A stretch of 60,000 bases of DNA, taken from positions 1,552,001 through 1,612,000 of the forward strand of contig NC_087074.1 of assembly GCF_026151205.1 (NCBI RefSeq), in the 5' to 3' direction. Numbering within the stretch: position 1 is the first letter of the stretch; every line of letters starts with the position of its first letter. Below are positions 32,690 through 43,102 of the stretch, piece by piece. The notes beneath the pieces were generated by a model, which ran no database searches, was not told where the DNA came from, and worked only from the letters and a program-made list of their open reading frames with translations. The translations under genes and the position numbers were made by a program. This DNA comes from Bolinopsis microptera. Lineage: Eukaryota; Ctenophora; Tentaculata; Lobata; Bolinopsidae.

Positions 32690-33390
32690 CCGTCTTTTAA
32701 CTAGTAAAGAGTGATTGCAGTGATAATGGAATGAAGCTAAACTAATATATTTAGTAATGTCATAATTGCAAAGCTTGACCTACTATACTCTGAAAACACG
32801 TGCTGCAGTCGACAACAAACGCGAAAATTTGTAACAGCTCTGATTCAGTTATTAATTCTTTAATTGGAAGATAAGACTTTTATATACGGGGTACAGACTA
32901 CGGATACATATGTTAGGTTCGTGTCTACACATTACACGTTATTCAAGAAAGCACATATTCGCAAGCTTTAAAATACAAAGACCGTACAGAACGAAAGTAA
33001 ACAAATTGAACACTGATCGTGCTACATTCAAATTCCATGAAGTGAGCTGTCTTTAATTGCTTGTAGGAACTAGATTAATCGCTGTACACCAAATTTAGGA
33101 AGATATGTGAAATATAATGGTTTATACCTGATGGTAATCTTGTCGGTTCAACAAAAAAACCAACAGAGAACTTGTTATGGACAATTAAAATCAGGTGTTT
33201 TTACACATGTCGTATATGCTATCCCGTCACCTAGCCACAACTTGGAAAAATGTAATTGATATACCCCATATTATCTCAGCTTGTGAAGCAATTACGACGG
33301 AGCTATTTTGGGATTGTGGCAGAATTACCAAGCCTAAGTCACTACCCAAGTTTCGAGTATTTTTGAAGAATTCGCAAATTTACACTTCAT
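32690..33390. other. unique sequence, no gene recognised
   Basis: AT-rich, not shared with the other modules. Similarity to the BTB 3' flanks starts at about 33390. Confidence 0.4.
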
Positions 33391-33611
33391 GATCTCTTTA
33401 ATCTAGAAAATCAAACTTTTAAAGAAAACTTTGCGATCAAACTAACGGTTTTTAACGTAAATATTTAAAATTACATTTAAACATGAAAATAAAGAAATTA
33501 CTGTCCCGATGTATGATATATTTGAAAAACAACACATTCCACTGTTCATGTCATTACCATCTATGAGAGTTACAGAGCACTTTCTAGCTAGAATCTTCTC
33601 ATTACCCCAGC

Positions 33612-35291
33612 TTATACAATGTACACGACAGGTCTTATCTTTGCGGCTGAAATGTAATTGCGTACCCACTTCGAGAGATCTCCCCTACTCCTAAACCTGG
33701 TTGTTTCCCCTAGTTTCCAGAACCAATGAGTTCCCCAATACCAGTATTTGTCAGTTATATCTAGACAAGGTCTTCCTTGCCACGTTAATGGTGGGATGAC
33801 ATAGGTTCTGCCGACTAAGCTTAAGGTAATATCAAGAGTAAAGTGAATATGATCAGCTAGCATGTGGGATTCTCTGTGAAAATGTATATCATCAGGGTAG
33901 AGGTTAGGATCTGTAACTAGTTGTATGTTAAAGGAATCATCGTTTTTCCCTGTTGCAGCTGTTACTCGCAGTATAAACCCACAATCCCCTTCCTTGCTGC
34001 AGTTTGTTATACAGGCCTGTTTGAATTTACAGGCCTGTTTGAATTTAAACTTAATGTCGTGATCTCGTGCAAACAGTTCTTCTGGAGAGTAGTCAGATTT
34101 GGATGGTATGATATTGGAACCGTCTCCAAACATGCTGACTTTTTTATTTATTTTATCAATCAGGCCACCAAGGCATACTCCATCTTGTTGCCTCATGTAG
34201 AAGAGATCTAGAGGTTCCCATCCTCTGCTCTGCATTGTATGAGCGAATTTTTCAATAAATTCGTCGCTTATGGATACGAAAGGAGTAGTGAAATTAATTC
34301 TTTTATCACAAAGCCAATTATAAACAGCTTCATAGAAAATATAGCTGTTTTTCACCATTGGAGATTCTATCAAAAAAGTTGTCAGCTCATCAAGATCGTT
34401 TATGTTCTTGAGCTGCTGAAAATCAAGAAACAAGTTTGGCAGAGCTGCGAATGATGAAGTGGAATCTTTTATTTCCTTTTGGGCTTTGTTGTATTGTTGC
34501 AGAGCCCTCACGACGAGCCTGAAGTCCTCAGTTGTCGGGTTCTCCAATTCTGCCAGCTTCTCGAACAGTCGTTGATAGACAGTCTCGTAAGTAGAAGAGC
34601 AATCTTTATAGGTCAACCTCTGGAGTATGTATCTGCTGGTCTGATCAAGAGTACATATAATCCTTTCCAAGTTGTTGATAAGAGCTTCCACAAGAACATG
34701 CTCCTGATTAGCAGTAAGTTCCATTATCACATCAAGATACTTTGTAGAACAGGATGAGAAATCGCTGAGGTATTTCGTCACAATATACTGTGTGCAGGTT
34801 GCAGAAGATGTAAATTTCTTGATTACCACATCTATAAAAGTTCTCTTTTTCAATTTGTCCAGAGTATACATGGCCTCATCAAACAAGAATGACTGCTCGT
34901 CAAAATTATCCTCTCTTACGGACTCCGTCAATTCCTGAAAGTACTCGAAGCACTTTTCTATCAACCAGTTTACCTCAAAAATATGGACTATTTTGTTGAG
35001 ATCTCTGAAGTGGAGTTTTGAGATCTCTTTCAAAGTACCAGAATATGAGGCTTCTAGGAAACATTGTACTGCGCTTTTAGAGAATTCTTTAACTTCAATT
35101 TCTGTTTGGAAAGGTTCTACTGTTATTTTCTTTATAACAGGACTGTTGAAGGATATTATTGCTGAGTTTGCGAGAAGTACTTCATCTTTCAAAAGAAACT
35201 TCAGGTTGTCATGGGAGGGGGAGCCGAGATATTCCAGCCCAAAGTTCATTGGTACTTGAATGCACGGAACTAGCGAAGCCATCCTGTTCAT
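33612..35291 (-). CDS. BTB/POZ protein, array copy 3
   Basis: Intact intronless ORF of 559 residues from the ATG at 35291. BTB domain at residues ~16-120, helical middle, conserved C-terminal domain ending PVVYIV. It differs from copy 1 by an 18-bp direct duplication near 34011-34046 (KFKQAC repeated) and by a divergent segment around the YMRQQDGVCLGG stretch, a hot spot of difference among copies. Divergent partner of TGase-discoidin copy 3, 1161 bp between starts. This is the only pair with both genes open. Confidence 0.85.
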   Translation of the reverse strand: MNRMASLVPCIQVPMNFGLEYLGSPSHDNLKFLLKDEVLLANSAIISFNSPVIKKITVEPFQTEIEVKEFSKSAVQCFLEASYSGTLKEISKLHFRDLNKIVHIFEVNWLIEKCFEYFQELTESVREDNFDEQSFLFDEAMYTLDKLKKRTFIDVVIKKFTSSATCTQYIVTKYLSDFSSCSTKYLDVIMELTANQEHVLVEALINNLERIICTLDQTSRYILQRLTYKDCSSTYETVYQRLFEKLAELENPTTEDFRLVVRALQQYNKAQKEIKDSTSSFAALPNLFLDFQQLKNINDLDELTTFLIESPMVKNSYIFYEAVYNWLCDKRINFTTPFVSISDEFIEKFAHTMQSRGWEPLDLFYMRQQDGVCLGGLIDKINKKVSMFGDGSNIIPSKSDYSPEELFARDHDIKFKFKQACKFKQACITNCSKEGDCGFILRVTAATGKNDDSFNIQLVTDPNLYPDDIHFHRESHMLADHIHFTLDITLSLVGRTYVIPPLTWQGRPCLDITDKYWYWGTHWFWKLGETTRFRSRGDLSKWVRNYISAAKIRPVVYIV

Positions 35292-36452
35292 GCGTTTATA
35301 CTGGAAAGTATTCAAATTTCAGATAACTATATTTATTATTTACTCTATTCTAAGCAACAAACAGTCTTAAATCAGAATATGCCCAGTTTCAAAACCTTAC
35401 AATAAAATGGCTTGTGGCTAGTATAAAGGAACTTTATCTGCATCACATCTTAATTGCAGGTGATAATTGACCTTCGGCTGATCAAGGTACAATGTACACG
35501 AAGGATTACAAAATCCTATACGGGTCACAAAATGGTGCGAAAACAACAGAAAACAAGGAAACCACCACTAGATGTCAAACATAATATATCGGTGCACTAT
35601 CATCACGCAAATTAAATCAATGCTGTGGGCTGATGGGCTCTTTATCAGGTTTATGAGGTTAGGTCACCATATTACGTTTCAAATAACAAGTTGCACAAGC
35701 GCCATGAATCGATTTATAACCATATCACACTAAAAATAACCTCCAACTTCAATTTTACTTATACTCGTCTTCATTTCAATGATATAATTAATTAACATCT
35801 CTTAAATTAAACCTTAAAACCAGCCGGCAGCCAATCACATTTTCTTTGTGTTAAATTTCATGACAGGTGTTCAACACTGGTACAACAATGCAAAACATTT
35901 AAAAAATATTTATCTCACATAACAGCTTGATTGTATTATCAAATATCAAATTCCGGGTCATCTCCCAGGTCCTATTTATAGTGATTTAGAGCGTGTTTTT
36001 AACTCAGATAACTGGGTATATTGCTTAAAACACTGCTTACCGTGGTAGTTACTGGGTTGGTCCCTTATATTGGCTTATATTATATTGGCTTATGATATCG
36101 GCGTTAGTATTTAGTCTTTCCCCAATACATACTTACATAGGGCTGCACTTCTTGCTGTATTCAGCTTTCTCTTATTTTCTTCATCACAAAGGTTACGAAA
36201 ACAAAAGTTGTTATCTTACATTAATAACAATATATTACAGTCTAATGAGATACACATTTTAGACTTTATATGTCTCAATTGCTATCTCGAAATCAAATTG
36301 CACAAGAAAATCAACTTTACATTAACTTTATTTATAAAATGTATATTTTAAGTTACTTGTACACTTACAGCAACTATTATCTATACAATAATTTCCAAGT
36401 ACTCTATATTGCGTTAGTGGGTATCATAATTTAAAACATGTAACATCAGGAA
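35292..36452. promoter_or_regulatory. shared divergent promoter region, pair 3
   Basis: Conserved intergenic module with CCAATCA at 35831 and CTATTTATAG at 35972-35981. Just before the TGase-discoidin start there is a minimal upstream ORF: ATG-TAA at 36438-36443, 9 nt before the likely start ATG. Confidence 0.6.
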
Positions 36453-39221
36453 ATGGAGGAGCTAGAAAAGAAGATAACTGACTCTGTTGAAAAACACAAG
36501 CAAGATCTGGAACAATACTGTTTATCTAACGCTGGTTCTGTGGATATCTTTCAATGGAAACTGTTCTCTAAATTATCTGACAGCACCACGCCCCTTTCAC
36601 AGCTACTGGAATGTAAAGAGACTCAGAACATAATCAAAGACAGAGCCCTGTTAGAAGCGTTCATGACAAGTGGAGACGTAGAGAATGGAGACTGGGTGAG
36701 AGCTCTTGATTTGTTAAAATCCATTCTCCGGTTAGATCCTCACGCTACCAAACACCCAGTTAAACTGAAGTTAGCTGTGGCTGTAGCACTTACCTTTGCA
36801 ATGCCTGTTATATCGTATGCATTGAGGAAGGAAGGTAAGGAAATTGATCCAATTAGGCGGTATCTAAGCTTTGTAGGCTGGTGGGACATGAAGCCCAGTC
36901 CTCTTTTTGGAATGTTAGACAAGATGACCTGCTGGCATCTTCGATATGTGGTGGGATCCTTTGCAGAGGATGACGAGTTAGAGTGGGCTAGGATAAACAT
37001 ACCTCTCGAGTTTCAATCTTCAGAAAAGATAGGAAAGGCCACATTCTCCATGATTAAATATAGGGCGAAAAATGATGAAGGTGTATCAATCCATAGCGGT
37101 CCTGCGTTTTACAACCACCGTCCCCGGACCCTGATGCTTCTCCACAAGGAAGGGGGAGTTTGTGGGGCGGTCTCCAATTTTGGGGCTGCAGCCTGTCAAG
37201 CTTTTGGGGTGCCAGCAATGCCAATAGGGCAGCCTGGACACTGCGCCTTTACTTGGTTCACAGCTGAAGGGTGGGTCCTAGGTAATGACATCAGCGGATG
37301 GGATGAGTCAAGGTATCATGATGGGATCCAGGCATATTGGAGTAGGTCTGCCCCTTTTATAGGACTCATGGACGATGCTCAAACGAGTGAGAAGTATTTT
37401 TTGTCTGAAAAGTTACGTCTAGCTGTTAACTTTCTGGATCCTGCGGAGCGATTTAAAATTCTATTCTCACGTGTTGTCCCCATATGCCCAGAGAATTATA
37501 GCACTTGGCAAGATGTTCTTTACTTGGCAAAGGAAATCGGATTGATCTGTCACTCTTACTCTTTTAAAAATGTTGCAGAGTGTAAACCGGTCACAGTTAG
37601 CTCAACTGGAAATAGGGCTCAAAATATAACTGAAAACTCGGCGAGTGAATGGTGGACGGGGGACCAAACAGCCTGGATTGAAATCGATCTAAAGACAGCT
37701 TGCATAGTTGACCATGTAAAAATACACTGGTGGGGTTATTCTAAGGCAAATCATTTTAAAATCTTTGCCATCATGGAAAATGGGGAAAAGGTGTTAGTTA
37801 AAACAGAAGAAGATGAAACACTTGATGATGATGAGAAGAACAACAGCTGTAATCAGTGGATCAATATTTCTGGTTGGTTGCTGGAGACTTGCAAAATAAG
37901 ATTGGAACTTTCTGACGGTAACAAAGACCCTTGGAACAAAGGAATGTTGTTTGGTTTACGGCAAATGCAAGTTTTTGCAATCAAAACCTCCGACGAAGAA
38001 ATAGTCTCTCCCATTTCACTAAGTTTACTCAATGTAGATTCAAAGGCTCTCGAGGAGGAAGTGGAAATCCAAGTCAAGGCTGTTAACTTTCTGGATCCTG
38101 CGGAGCGATTTAAAATTCTATTCTCACGTGTTGTCCCCATATGCCCAGAGAATTATAGCACTTGGCAAGATGTTCTTTACTTGGCAAAGGAAATCGGATT
38201 GGTCGGTAGCTCTCACTCTTTCAAAAATGTTGCAGAGTGTAAACCGGTCACAGTTAGCTCAACTGGAAATAGGGCTCAAAATATAACCGGAAATTCGGGG
38301 AGTGAATGGTGGACAGGGGACGAAACAGCCTGGATAGAAATTGATCTAAAGACAGCTTGCATAGTTAACCATGTAAAAATACAGTGGTGGGGTTATTCTA
38401 GGGCAAATCATTTCAAAATCTTTGCCATCATGGAAAATGGGGAAAAAGTGTTAGTCAAAACAGAAGAAGATCAAACACTTGATGACGATGAGAAGAACAA
38501 CAGCTGTAATCAGTGGATCAATATATCTGGTTGGTTGCTGGAGACTTGCAAAATAAGATTGGAACTTTCTGACGGTAACAAAGACCCTTGGAGCATGGGA
38601 ATGTTGTTTGGTGTGCGTCAAGTTGTCATATTTGGCATTGAAAAGGAAATTGTCCGCAACATAGCCAAACCAAGGTGGCAAGAACTGACAGAGCTTTTAA
38701 AAAAGGAGGAAAAAACTTTTCAGGAAGTGATTCCAGAATTTCTGAAAATATTCAACGGGCTTGGTTTGTTCGGTGGACGTACAGAAGAATCATCATTTGC
38801 TGGTGTTAGCGTTGAGATTGTTGAGAATTATCTTCAAAAGTTTATTTATAAAACTAAGGAAATGTCTGGACATTCGGAGAACACTGTATCGCAAGAAAAA
38901 TGCTCGGAATCGTGGCTAGAATTGGATTTGGGTAACATCTGTTTGATTAAGAGCGTAGAAATAGACTGGGATTTAAATATAGCAGCAGAAAAAGTAAGCT
39001 TAACTATCAAAACAGCCTCGGGAGACAAAACGTTTAACAGATTAGAGTTGTTGAATCAGATTGGTAGGAGATTACGGTTAAGTTTCTCTGCTGGGAAATC
39101 TGCAGTGAAGTCAGTTAAGGTTATGGGAGTGGAGTTTACAAACAAGATGATTCTTGAAGGGAAGATCAGAAGACTTCTCAAAAACCATCCCTTTGTAGTA
39201 ACTACACTGTTAGAAAAGTAA
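36453..39221 (+). CDS. transglutaminase-like/discoidin protein, copy 3
   Basis: Intact ORF of 922 residues starting MEELEKK. Residues 1-50 are charged and helical. A hydrophobic helix (LAVAVALTFAMPVI, ~107-120) precedes the transglutaminase-like core with Cys237 (GGVCGAVS), His263 (GQPGHCAF) and Asp279 (GNDIS). Cys-His and His-Asp spacings of 26 and 16 are close to peptide-N-glycanases (27 and 17, from memory) and unlike blood transglutaminases. Two discoidin-like domains with WWTGD follow, then a third degenerate one (SWLELDLGNICLIKSVEI). A 657-bp in-frame internal duplication (37422-38078 onto 38079) makes this copy longer: a NFLDPAERFK segment plus the first discoidin domain is repeated in place of the second linker. 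No signal peptide is seen. Likely an intracellular cysteine hydrolase or transferase; substrate unknown. Confidence 0.8.
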   Translation: MEELEKKITDSVEKHKQDLEQYCLSNAGSVDIFQWKLFSKLSDSTTPLSQLLECKETQNIIKDRALLEAFMTSGDVENGDWVRALDLLKSILRLDPHATKHPVKLKLAVAVALTFAMPVISYALRKEGKEIDPIRRYLSFVGWWDMKPSPLFGMLDKMTCWHLRYVVGSFAEDDELEWARINIPLEFQSSEKIGKATFSMIKYRAKNDEGVSIHSGPAFYNHRPRTLMLLHKEGGVCGAVSNFGAAACQAFGVPAMPIGQPGHCAFTWFTAEGWVLGNDISGWDESRYHDGIQAYWSRSAPFIGLMDDAQTSEKYFLSEKLRLAVNFLDPAERFKILFSRVVPICPENYSTWQDVLYLAKEIGLICHSYSFKNVAECKPVTVSSTGNRAQNITENSASEWWTGDQTAWIEIDLKTACIVDHVKIHWWGYSKANHFKIFAIMENGEKVLVKTEEDETLDDDEKNNSCNQWINISGWLLETCKIRLELSDGNKDPWNKGMLFGLRQMQVFAIKTSDEEIVSPISLSLLNVDSKALEEEVEIQVKAVNFLDPAERFKILFSRVVPICPENYSTWQDVLYLAKEIGLVGSSHSFKNVAECKPVTVSSTGNRAQNITGNSGSEWWTGDETAWIEIDLKTACIVNHVKIQWWGYSRANHFKIFAIMENGEKVLVKTEEDQTLDDDEKNNSCNQWINISGWLLETCKIRLELSDGNKDPWSMGMLFGVRQVVIFGIEKEIVRNIAKPRWQELTELLKKEEKTFQEVIPEFLKIFNGLGLFGGRTEESSFAGVSVEIVENYLQKFIYKTKEMSGHSENTVSQEKCSESWLELDLGNICLIKSVEIDWDLNIAAEKVSLTIKTASGDKTFNRLELLNQIGRRLRLSFSAGKSAVKSVKVMGVEFTNKMILEGKIRRLLKNHPFVVTTLLEK

Positions 39222-40154
39222 TTGAACTTTCATTGCCTTCCCCTTTTTTAGTAATTATACAGAAATTAACACCGTTATCTTGATTTTAAAGCAATAATCA
39301 ACATATTTGTATACAGATGCTCTTGTAACTTTAGAAGCCATATTCTGTGCGGTCTTGTTGTAATACATGTTGCTATGGGATGTATAAGGTATAATGTATT
39401 ATACAATACACCGGAGACACATAGAAAACGTACTGTGTACATCACTAGTAGCTTATAACGTCTACATTCCCGAGATTGATTTGTTGGCTGTTTCAGTTTG
39501 TACTTCGGTATTTATACTTGTTAAATGTTCACTTTGAGTAACTTGTACAGTACAAGTTGTACTCTTAAGCTTTTCAGTGATTGTATTTGTAAAATGTATT
39601 GGACAAAAATGACTGAGTTATGAGCTAAAAAACCATATGCCCATATTTGGGCATATACACCAAATTTTATCGATTTTGGCCAATAAATTGGCCAAATATC
39701 AATATTTTTGAATGAAACTAACTTTATATAAAAGGTAAGCCTAAACTACACATTCTCTATGAATATCAGCTCAATATCTACTTATTTGTGGATTTTGTGT
39801 TCAAATAATCGCAAAAAATGAACAAAATCGCCCATATCTCAGTTCGCGAAACTGATTTCGTTCAAAACAATAAAACTCAATAGGGTTTCAATATTTGATT
39901 TCCTATCTCGAAATCAATTTTCACAAGAAAATCCTGGTGAACCCCCTCCCCTTAATTGTTTCATCTGGAAAATCGAACTTTTCAAGAAAACTTTGCGTTA
40001 AACTAACGGTTTTAAATATTTCAATTTAATATTAAACGTGAAAATGCAGATATTACTGTATGATGAGTAAAAAAAAACATTCCACTGTTCTTGTCATTAC
40101 AATCTATAAGAGTTACAGAGCACTTTCTAGCTAGAATCTTCTGATAACCCCAGC
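39222..40154. repeat. array spacer after pair 3
   Basis: Standard module spacer: ATGCTCTTGTAACTTTAG, the GTATAAT/ATTATAC palindrome, the TATGCCC/GGGCATA hairpin near 39636, then the 3' flank of BTB copy 4. It joins two convergent gene ends. No ORF of its own. Confidence 0.75.
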
Positions 40155-41810
40155 TTATACAATGAACACGACAGGTCTTATCTTTGCGGTTGAACTGCAT
40201 AAGGTTCCCTTCTTCAAGAGACCTCCCCTACCCCTAGACCAGGTTGTTTCCTCTTGATTCCAGAAACAAAGTGATCCCCAATACCAGTATTTGTCAGTTA
40301 TATCTTGACAAGGTCTACCATGCCACGTTGTCTGCCTGCTGGGATAGGTTGTGCCGTCTAAAGTAATATCAAGAGTAAAGTGAATATGGTCAACCAACAT
40401 GAAGGATTCTCTGTGAAAATGTATATCATCAGGATAGAGGTTAGGATCTATAACTAGTTGTATGTTAAACGAATCATCTTTTTTCCCCGTTGCGGCTGTT
40501 ACTCTCAGTATAAACCCACAATCCCCTTCCTTGCTGCAGTTTGTTATATAGGCCTGTTTGAATTTAAACTTAATGTCGTGATCTCGTGCAAATAGTTCTT
40601 CTGGAGAGTATTCAGATTTGGATGGTATGCGATTGAAACAGTTTTCAGATATCATGCTGGCTTTATTTTGTATTTTATCAACCAGGCCACCAAGGTATAG
40701 TCCATTTTTTTGCCTAATGTATACGAGTTCTATAGGTTTCCATCCTCTGCTCTGCATGGTATGAGCGAATTTTGCAATAAATTCGTCGCTGATGGATACG
40801 AAAGGTGTCTTTATATCAATCATTTTATCAAAAAGCCAATTATGAACAGCATCAAAGAAAATATAGCTGTTTCTAACCATTGGAGACTCTATCAAAAAGG
40901 TTGCCAGATCATCAAGATCGTGTTTGTTATTGAGCTGCTGAAAATCAAGAAACAAGTTTGGCAAAGCTACGTTTGACATGGAATCTTTTATTTCCTTCTG
41001 GGCTTTATTGTATTGTTGGAGAGCCCTCACGACGAGCCTGAAGTCCTCAGTTGTCGGGGTCTCCAGTTCTGTCAGCTTCTCGAACAGTCGTTGATAGACA
41101 GTCTCGTAAGTAGAAGAACAATCTTTATAGGTCAACCTCTGGAGTATGTATCTGCTGGTCTGATCAAGAGTATTTCCAGTCCTTTCCAAGTTGTTGATAA
41201 GAGCTTCCACAAGAACATGCTCCTGATTAGCAGTAAGTTCCATTATCACATCAAGATACTTTGTAGAACAGGATGAGAAATCGCTGAGGTATTTGGTCAC
41301 AAAATACTGAGTGCAGGTTGCAGAAGATGTAAATTTCTTGATTATTACATCTATGAAAGTTCTCTTTTTCAATTTCTCCAGAGTATACATTGCTTCACCA
41401 AATAAGAATAACAGCTCGTCAAAATTATCCTCTCTTACGGACTCCGTCAATTCCTGAAAGTACTCAAAGCACTTTTCTACCAACCAGTTTACCTCGAAAA
41501 CGTGGACTATTTTGTTGAAATCTCTGAAGTTGAGCTTCGAGATATCTTTCAAAGTACCAGAATATGAGGCTTCTAGGAAACATTGTACTGCACTTTTAGA
41601 GAATTCTTTAACTTCAATTTCCGTTTGATAAAGTTCTACTGTTATTTTTTTAATAATAGGGCTATTGAAGGACATAATTGCTGAGTTTGCAAGAAGTACT
41701 TCATCTTTCAAAAGAAACTTCAGGTTGCCATGGGATGGGGAGCCGAGATATTCCAGCCCAAAGTTCATTGGTACTTGAATACAAGGAACTAGCGAAGCCA
41801 TCCTGTTCAT
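40155..41810 (-). CDS. BTB/POZ protein, array copy 4 (no partner)
   Basis: Intact 551-residue ORF from the ATG at 41810 (MNRMASL); an in-frame TAA closes the codons directly upstream. Same BTB, helical middle and C-terminal domain as copy 1, ending PVVFIV. The segment near the C-terminus (WNQEETTWSRGRGG) differs from the FRSRGDLSKW version in copies 1, 3 and 5. Together with copy 2 it forms a subgroup lacking a divergent TGase-discoidin gene. Confidence 0.85.
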   Translation of the reverse strand: MNRMASLVPCIQVPMNFGLEYLGSPSHGNLKFLLKDEVLLANSAIMSFNSPIIKKITVELYQTEIEVKEFSKSAVQCFLEASYSGTLKDISKLNFRDFNKIVHVFEVNWLVEKCFEYFQELTESVREDNFDELLFLFGEAMYTLEKLKKRTFIDVIIKKFTSSATCTQYFVTKYLSDFSSCSTKYLDVIMELTANQEHVLVEALINNLERTGNTLDQTSRYILQRLTYKDCSSTYETVYQRLFEKLTELETPTTEDFRLVVRALQQYNKAQKEIKDSMSNVALPNLFLDFQQLNNKHDLDDLATFLIESPMVRNSYIFFDAVHNWLFDKMIDIKTPFVSISDEFIAKFAHTMQSRGWKPIELVYIRQKNGLYLGGLVDKIQNKASMISENCFNRIPSKSEYSPEELFARDHDIKFKFKQAYITNCSKEGDCGFILRVTAATGKKDDSFNIQLVIDPNLYPDDIHFHRESFMLVDHIHFTLDITLDGTTYPSRQTTWHGRPCQDITDKYWYWGSLCFWNQEETTWSRGRGGLLKKGTLCSSTAKIRPVVFIV

Positions 41811-43102
41811 TCGTTTTTACTGGAAAGTATTCAAATTTCAGATAACACTATTTACTCGATTCAGTCTCAGAGCAACAAACAGTCTTAAATCAAAATATGC
41901 CCAGTTTCAAAACCTTACAATAAAATAGCTGGCTTGTGGTTAGAGAAACGTTATCTGCATCACATCTTAAGTGCAGGCGATTATTGACGTTTAGAAAATC
42001 TTCACAAAATCTGAAAATCTTGTCTGGGTGACTAAATGGTGCGAAAGCAACAGAAACCAAAGAGACCATAATTTCAGACATAATATTTCGGTGCACTATC
42101 ATCACGCAAATTAAATCAGTGCTGTGGGCTCTTTATCAGGTTTATGAAGTCACCATATTACGTTTCAAATAACAAGTCGCACAATTACCTGAGGACCCCA
42201 GGCTATTATGTTCATTAACATATTAAATAAAGATTTGGCGGAATGACAGGCTGAGCGCGGCCCAGTAAGTCGCACAAGCGCCATGAATCAATTTATAACC
42301 GAGTCACACTGAAAATAACCTCAGACTTCAATTTTACTTTCACTCGTCTTCATTTCAATGTTACAATTAATTAAACCTTAAAACCAGCCAGCTAAGCAGC
42401 CAATCACATTTTCTTTGTGTTAAATTTCATGACAAGGGCTCAACACTAGTACAACAATGTGAAATATTTTTTAAATATTTATCTCACATAACAGCTTGAC
42501 GTGACTGTAATATCAAATATCAAATTCCACCTCCCAGGTCCTATTTATAGTGATTTAGATAAGATCTTAAGAGTGTGTTTTTAACTCAGATAACTGGGTA
42601 TATTGCTTAAAACACTGCCTACCGTGGTAGTTACTGGGTTGGTCCCTTATATTGGCTTATATTTTATTGGTTTATGATATCAGCGTCGGTATTTAGTCTT
42701 CTCCAATACATACTTACATAGGGCTGCACTTCTGATTTTCTTCATCACAAAGGTTACGAAATTTGTTTTAAAACAAAAGTTTTTATCTTACATAAACAAG
42801 ATATTACAGTCTGATAAGATACAAATGTCTCATAATACACGAAAAATAAATTTTTTAATCTAAAAAATCAAACTTTTAAAGTAAACTTTGTGATCAAACT
42901 AACGGTTTTTAACGTAAATATTTAAATCACATTTAATCATGAAAATAAAGAAATTACTGTCCCGATGTATGATGTATTTGAAAAACAGAACATTCAACTC
43001 AGTTGAACAGTTGAATTTCAGTTGAATTTCAACTGTTCTTATCATTACCATCTATAAGAGTTACAGAGCACTTATTAGCTAGAATCTTCTGATAACCCCA
43101 GC
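41811..43102. promoter_or_regulatory. orphan promoter region of BTB copy 4 and 3' flank of copy 5
   Basis: Promoter module with a CCAAT box at 42400-42404 and CTATTTATAG at 42541-42550. At about 42835-42860 it runs straight into the 3' flank of BTB copy 5, so the TGase-discoidin gene expected here is deleted. Near 42996-43037 a local expansion of CAGTTGAATTT forms a small palindrome. Confidence 0.6.
42185..42266. mobile_element. 82-bp insertion with 11-bp target duplication
   Basis: Sister copies read straight through AAGTCGCACAAGCGCC. Here AAGTCGCACAA occurs at 42174-42184 and again at 42267-42277, bracketing 82 bp that begin TTACCTGAGGACCCC. The direct repeats suggest a small retroposed or transposed fragment. 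Similar opening sequence lies at 27476. Confidence 0.75.
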
